Under the pieces are notes generated by a model that had not been told where the DNA came from, did not search any database, and was given only the letters and a program-made list of their open reading frames with translations. From the NCBI GenBank assembly GCA_025766275.1, contig JAFKAC010000027.1, forward strand, positions 372,001-436,000: a stretch of DNA of 64,000 nt, in the 5' to 3' direction. The position numbers and the translations under genes were made by a program. Source of the DNA: Lactarius indigo (taxonomy: Eukaryota > Basidiomycota > Agaricomycetes > Russulales > Russulaceae). Below, piece by piece: positions 60,506-64,000 of this stretch. How positions within the stretch are numbered: the stretch's first letter is position 1; the number at the start of each line of letters is the position of its first letter.

Positions 60506-63500
60506 CACCCCAGAACCCCTCTACTTGTCCACCCTCCTCGTACCTACAGCGCGTCGATCTACCACGATCCAAGACGAAGCCCCTAGTAGGGGAGACGCAT
60601 TCGTGGTTCAGAACGACCCCTGTAACTCGGAAACGAAGCTGGTCAACGATCGGACGCAGAAAACGAGCCCTGCAACAGAAAAAGGTCAACACCAGACCAT
60701 ATCACCTTACCTAGTCGTAAGAGCCGCCGCTTTTAACGAGTGGCGGTCGCTCGTTGATGCTATCGACCCCTGGGAAGCTGGAGACGAGCTACACATCAGA
60801 ATACCAGAAGAGGGGACAATCCGAGGCACGAATATGGCCCAGCAATGGGCCATAGAGGCGAATAAAGACAAGGCAAAACTGACTGAGGATTCAATCCCCG
60901 CCGAATACCGTCGCCACATCAAGGTGTTTTCCGAAGCAGAGTCTCAACGTTTCCCACCATCACGTGACTGGGACCACGCGATCGAACTCGCCCCAGACGC
61001 GCCTGCCACGCTTGATTGTAAAGTATATCCCCTAACTAAGGATGAACGTGGGGCATTACGAAAGTTCTTAGATGAACATCTGGCAAAGCAATACATCCGG
61101 CCATCACGCTCCCCCTATGCTAGTCCCTTTTTCTTCATCAAAAAGAAGGATGGGAAACTACAGCCTGTTCAGGACTATCGACGCCTAAACCAACACACCA
61201 TTCGTAACACATACCCTCTTCCCCTCATTAAGACCCTTACTGAGGGCCTTAGAGGCAGCTGCCTCTATACCAAGTTTGACATCAGATGGGGGTATAATAA
61301 TGTGCGCATTAAGGAAGGCGATGAGTGGAAAGCAGCCTTTAAAACAGAGGAAGGACTATTTGAACCACGCATTATGTTCTTCGGGCTAACCAATTCGCCC
61401 TCCACCTTCCAAGCTATGATGGACACCATTCTACGCACCCAGCTGAAAGCAGAGAGCCGTCGCTATGTCTTCGATTATATGGATGACATCCTTATTGCTA
61501 CCCCAGACAACCTCTCTCTCCACCGTGCTATTGTCCATGAGGTGCTTGACATCTTGGAACGAGAGAGCCTCTTCCTCAAACCAGAAAAGTGCACCTTCGA
61601 AGCACGACGAGTGGAGTATCTGGGACTCATCCTCGAAGGCGATAAAATTGAAGCTGACCCCACCAAACTTGCCGGACTTAGAGACTGGCCTCGTACCCTT
61701 AAAACGGTAAAACAAGTACGCAGCACCTTAGGTGTCTTTGGGTACCAACGACCCTTTATTCCCGGCTTTGCCAATATTGCCCGACCACTTACCAACCTCC
61801 TCAAAAAGGATTGCCCCTTCATCTGGACGCCAGAGTGCACTGCTGCTATCAACAAACTTGTTGACATTCTCACCAGTCATCCAGTCCTTTGGCAACCCGA
61901 CCTAAACGCTCCCTTTGAAGTTGAAGTCGACGCCTCTGCCTTTGCCACCGGCGGCATCCTGTACCAGCGTGACACTAATAATAAGCTTCGACCAGTCACT
62001 TACCACTCCAAAACGTTCAACGAGGCAGAGCGCAACTATGATATCCATGACCGCGAACTCCTTGCAGTTATCACTGCCCTAAAGGAGTGGCGACACTTCC
62101 TCCTCGGCTCCCCACACCCTGTTACCATCTATACAGACCACGCGAACCTCCAGTACTACAAACAACCCCATAAAATCAACCGACGTGTCACCCGCTACAT
62201 CCCCCTGCTTGGGGAATACAATCTTCGGCTTGTCCACAAGCCTGGTGCCACTAATCGTGCTGATGCTCTCTCTCGCCGACCCGACCATGATGATGGCTCC
62301 GCTGACAACCAGGACATCACCGTCCTCCCTGCACAACTCTTCACCCGCGCCACTCAGCTCTCCTCGCTTGAGCAGGCTGTCCTTACCCTCCAACAGTCCC
62401 ACCTTCCCACTATCCTGCGATGGAAGGACCCTTATGCGCTCTCCTTCTCTGATGGGTCCTGGTGGCACGGCACCTGCCTTGTGGTCATGGAAGACCCCGG
62501 TCTGAGGAGGGGGGTAATTTCCCTCTATCACGATTCCCCTAGTGCTGGCCACCCAGGAATTGCCAACACACACGCCCTCATCTCACGTGACTACTGGTGG
62601 CCTGGAATGCGAAACACCATTATAGCCTACATCAAAGGATGCGCCGCCTGTCAGGCAAACAAAGCCATCTCCCATCGACCTCGACCCCCACCTTTCCCAA
62701 TCACCACTAACCCCTCAGCACGACCGTTTGAAACAGTAACCATGGACTTCATCACCAAACTCCCCCTCTCTCATGGGTTTGATTCCATATTGACAATCAC
62801 GGACCACGACTGCACTAAGGGGACGCTGTTTATCCCTTGCAAAGAGTCGATTGATGGCCCCGGGGTAGCAGCACTCTATCACCGACACGTTTACCCCCAC
62901 TTTGGATTACCCACCCGCGTTATCACTGATCGAGATCCCCGCTTTGCCTCTGCCTTCTCTTGGCAGCTGTGCAAATCCTTGGGGATCACACAGAACATTT
63001 CCACCGCCTATCATCCGCAAACAGACAGCCAATCCGAACGATCTAATCAGTGGTTAGAACAGTACCTGCGCTTTTTCTGCAATGGACGACAGACGGATTG
63101 GGTAGACTGGCTCCCCTCGGCCCAGTTCGCACATAACAGCTGGCCAAACGCCTCCACACACCAAACACCATTTGACCTCCTCATGGGCCACACTCCCCGC
63201 ACTCCTGGCACTCACGCTAACAATCACATCGCCCCATCCGTCAGTAAACGACTTGCTGCAATGTTGGAACTACGTGCACTGGCACAACAAGGCATCAAAG
63301 CAGCACAAAAGACAATGATCAAGGTCCCGTCTTCCTTCGTCCCATACAAGGATGGCGACCTTGTCTGGCTAGAAGTGAAGAACCTTGCCACATCACACCC
63401 TACTGCCAAATTGGCCCCTAAACGTTATGGTCCATTTCCAATCACCAAGGTGATTTCCCCCGTGGTCTACCAGCTCAAACTCCCATCGACATGGAAGATC

Positions 63501-63800
63501 CATAATGTCTTTCACGCATCCCTTCTTCTTCCTTATCACGAAACCATTGAGCATGGCCCGAACTTCTCAAGGCCAGCCCCTGACCTTATTGATGGAGTGG
63601 AAGAGTATGAGGTCGACGAAATCCGTGACTCACGTAGACGACACAACCAACTCCAGTACCTTGTCAAATGGAAAGGTTATCCTGATGCAGATAACACCTG
63701 GGAACCCCACGAGAACGTCCATGCCCCTGACCTCGTACAGGCGTTCCACGACATGCATCCAGACGCCATTCGACTTGGTGACGTGGAAGTCACCCCTTAG
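60506..63800 (+). pseudogene. pol: Ty3-5 Pol, main part (RT, RNase H, integrase, chromodomain)
   Basis: RT has LDCKVYPLTKDE and YMDDIL (near 61479). RNase H has VDASAFATGGILYQ. Integrase HHCC has HPGIANTHALISRDYWWP and CAACQANK. D, D and E lie in TMDFITKLP, ITDRDPRFASAF and TDSQSERSNQW (the usual TDGQSER reads TDSQSER here). The chromodomain (EYEVDEIRDSRR ... LQYLVKWKGYPDADNTWEP) is near 63603-63710, followed by only about 25 residues and TAG at 63798-63800. The frame is intact within this part. Confidence 0.92.
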
Positions 63801-63811
63801 AATGGGGGTAA
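63801..63811 (+). promoter_or_regulatory. Ty3-5 3' polypurine tract
   Basis: AATGGGGGTAA directly precedes the LTR at 63812. Confidence 0.7.
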
Positions 63812-64000
63812 TGTCATGAACGCCCCTATCTTTTTCCTACCTCTCTCCTTCTCCCCTCACACTTCGCAGCTCTGCTGGCATTCGTCCTGCTGGCATCTGC
63901 TTCGCTGGCACTTGTCTCGCTGGCATCTGCCTTGCTGGCATTCGCCTCGCTGGCACTCCTGGACATTAGCTATATAAACCCTGTAATGTACACTGTATTT
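63812..64000 (+). repeat. Ty3-5 3' LTR, first 189 bp
   Basis: It matches the start of 57389-57801 with two differences by eye, including the 15-bp array (63874-63963) and TATAAA. The window ends just before the RNA start region. Confidence 0.92.

Larger units (their letters stand above)
57389..64000 (+). mobile_element. Ty3-5, chromodomain Ty3/Gypsy retrotransposon of a second lineage, runs off the window
   Basis: The 5' LTR is 57389-57801 and the 3' LTR starts at 63812. Gag, -1 frameshift, pol and polypurine tract lie between. Pol is split only by a solo LTR at 59958-60500; without it the frame is open. It differs from Ty3-1 to Ty3-4 in its LTR, PBS and Gag, and lacks the C-terminal Pol extension. 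Confidence 0.93.

Overview
The window looks like transposon-rich DNA from a mushroom-forming basidiomycete (Agaricomycetes). This rests on DUF6535-type membrane-protein genes (typical of that group) with 51-71 bp introns, and on chromodomain Ty3 elements of the self-priming type. No rRNA, tRNA, CRISPR or bacterial gene was seen. About 85% of the window is LTR retrotransposon, much of it nested. Element names (Ty3-1 to Ty3-5, Copia-1 to Copia-3, LTR-E, LTR-F) are mine.

Layout. 1-5881: 3' part of Ty3-1, inserted in a minus-strand Copia-3. 5882-6512 and 23074-24418: the two visible pieces of Copia-3. 6513-23073: Ty3-2 (TSD CTTCG), inserted in Copia-3 and itself split by Copia-1 (10554-18012, TSD AAAGC), a minus-strand LTR-F (20298-21074) and a solo LTR-E (21285-21897, TSD ACTCC). 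Copia-1 is split by another solo LTR-E (13082-13694, TSD CATGA). That makes four nesting levels. 24423-26133: a broken DUF6535 gene. 26134-28986: decayed host sequence. 28987-35834: Copia-2 (TSD TCGAC), with an intact 1467-codon gag-pol and nearly identical LTRs. 36298-39074: an intact three-exon DUF6535 gene. 39267-40699: a GC-rich terminal-inverted-repeat element. 40969-55391: Ty3-3 (TSD GCCAC), with Ty3-4 (42136-48742, TSD CTATC) inserted in its gag; Ty3-4 lost its 3' end at a minus-strand Copia-1-type solo LTR whose flanks do not match. 55392-57388: host sequence and the tail of a third DUF6535 gene. 57389-64000: Ty3-5, inserted in that gene and split by a Copia-1-type solo LTR (TSD GTACT).

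How the elements work. Each Ty3 element encodes Gag, then Pol (protease, RT, RNase H, integrase, chromodomain) in the -1 frame behind a slippery heptamer. Their PBS is complementary to the predicted 5' end of their own RNA, which indicates self-priming. The Copia elements have one gag-pol ORF and a PBS matching the anticodon region of initiator tRNA-Met.

Most unusual signals: (1) in four Copia-type LTR families the block at the predicted transcription start occurs twice, and in two of them the second copy is exactly the first with a GT..AG intron removed; (2) the 3' polypurine tract of the Ty3 elements is repeated inside pol, next to a perfect hairpin; (3) Ty3 gag genes lack an AUG and share a GUG in strong context; (4) an overlapping +1-frame ORF follows the chromodomain in three Ty3 copies.
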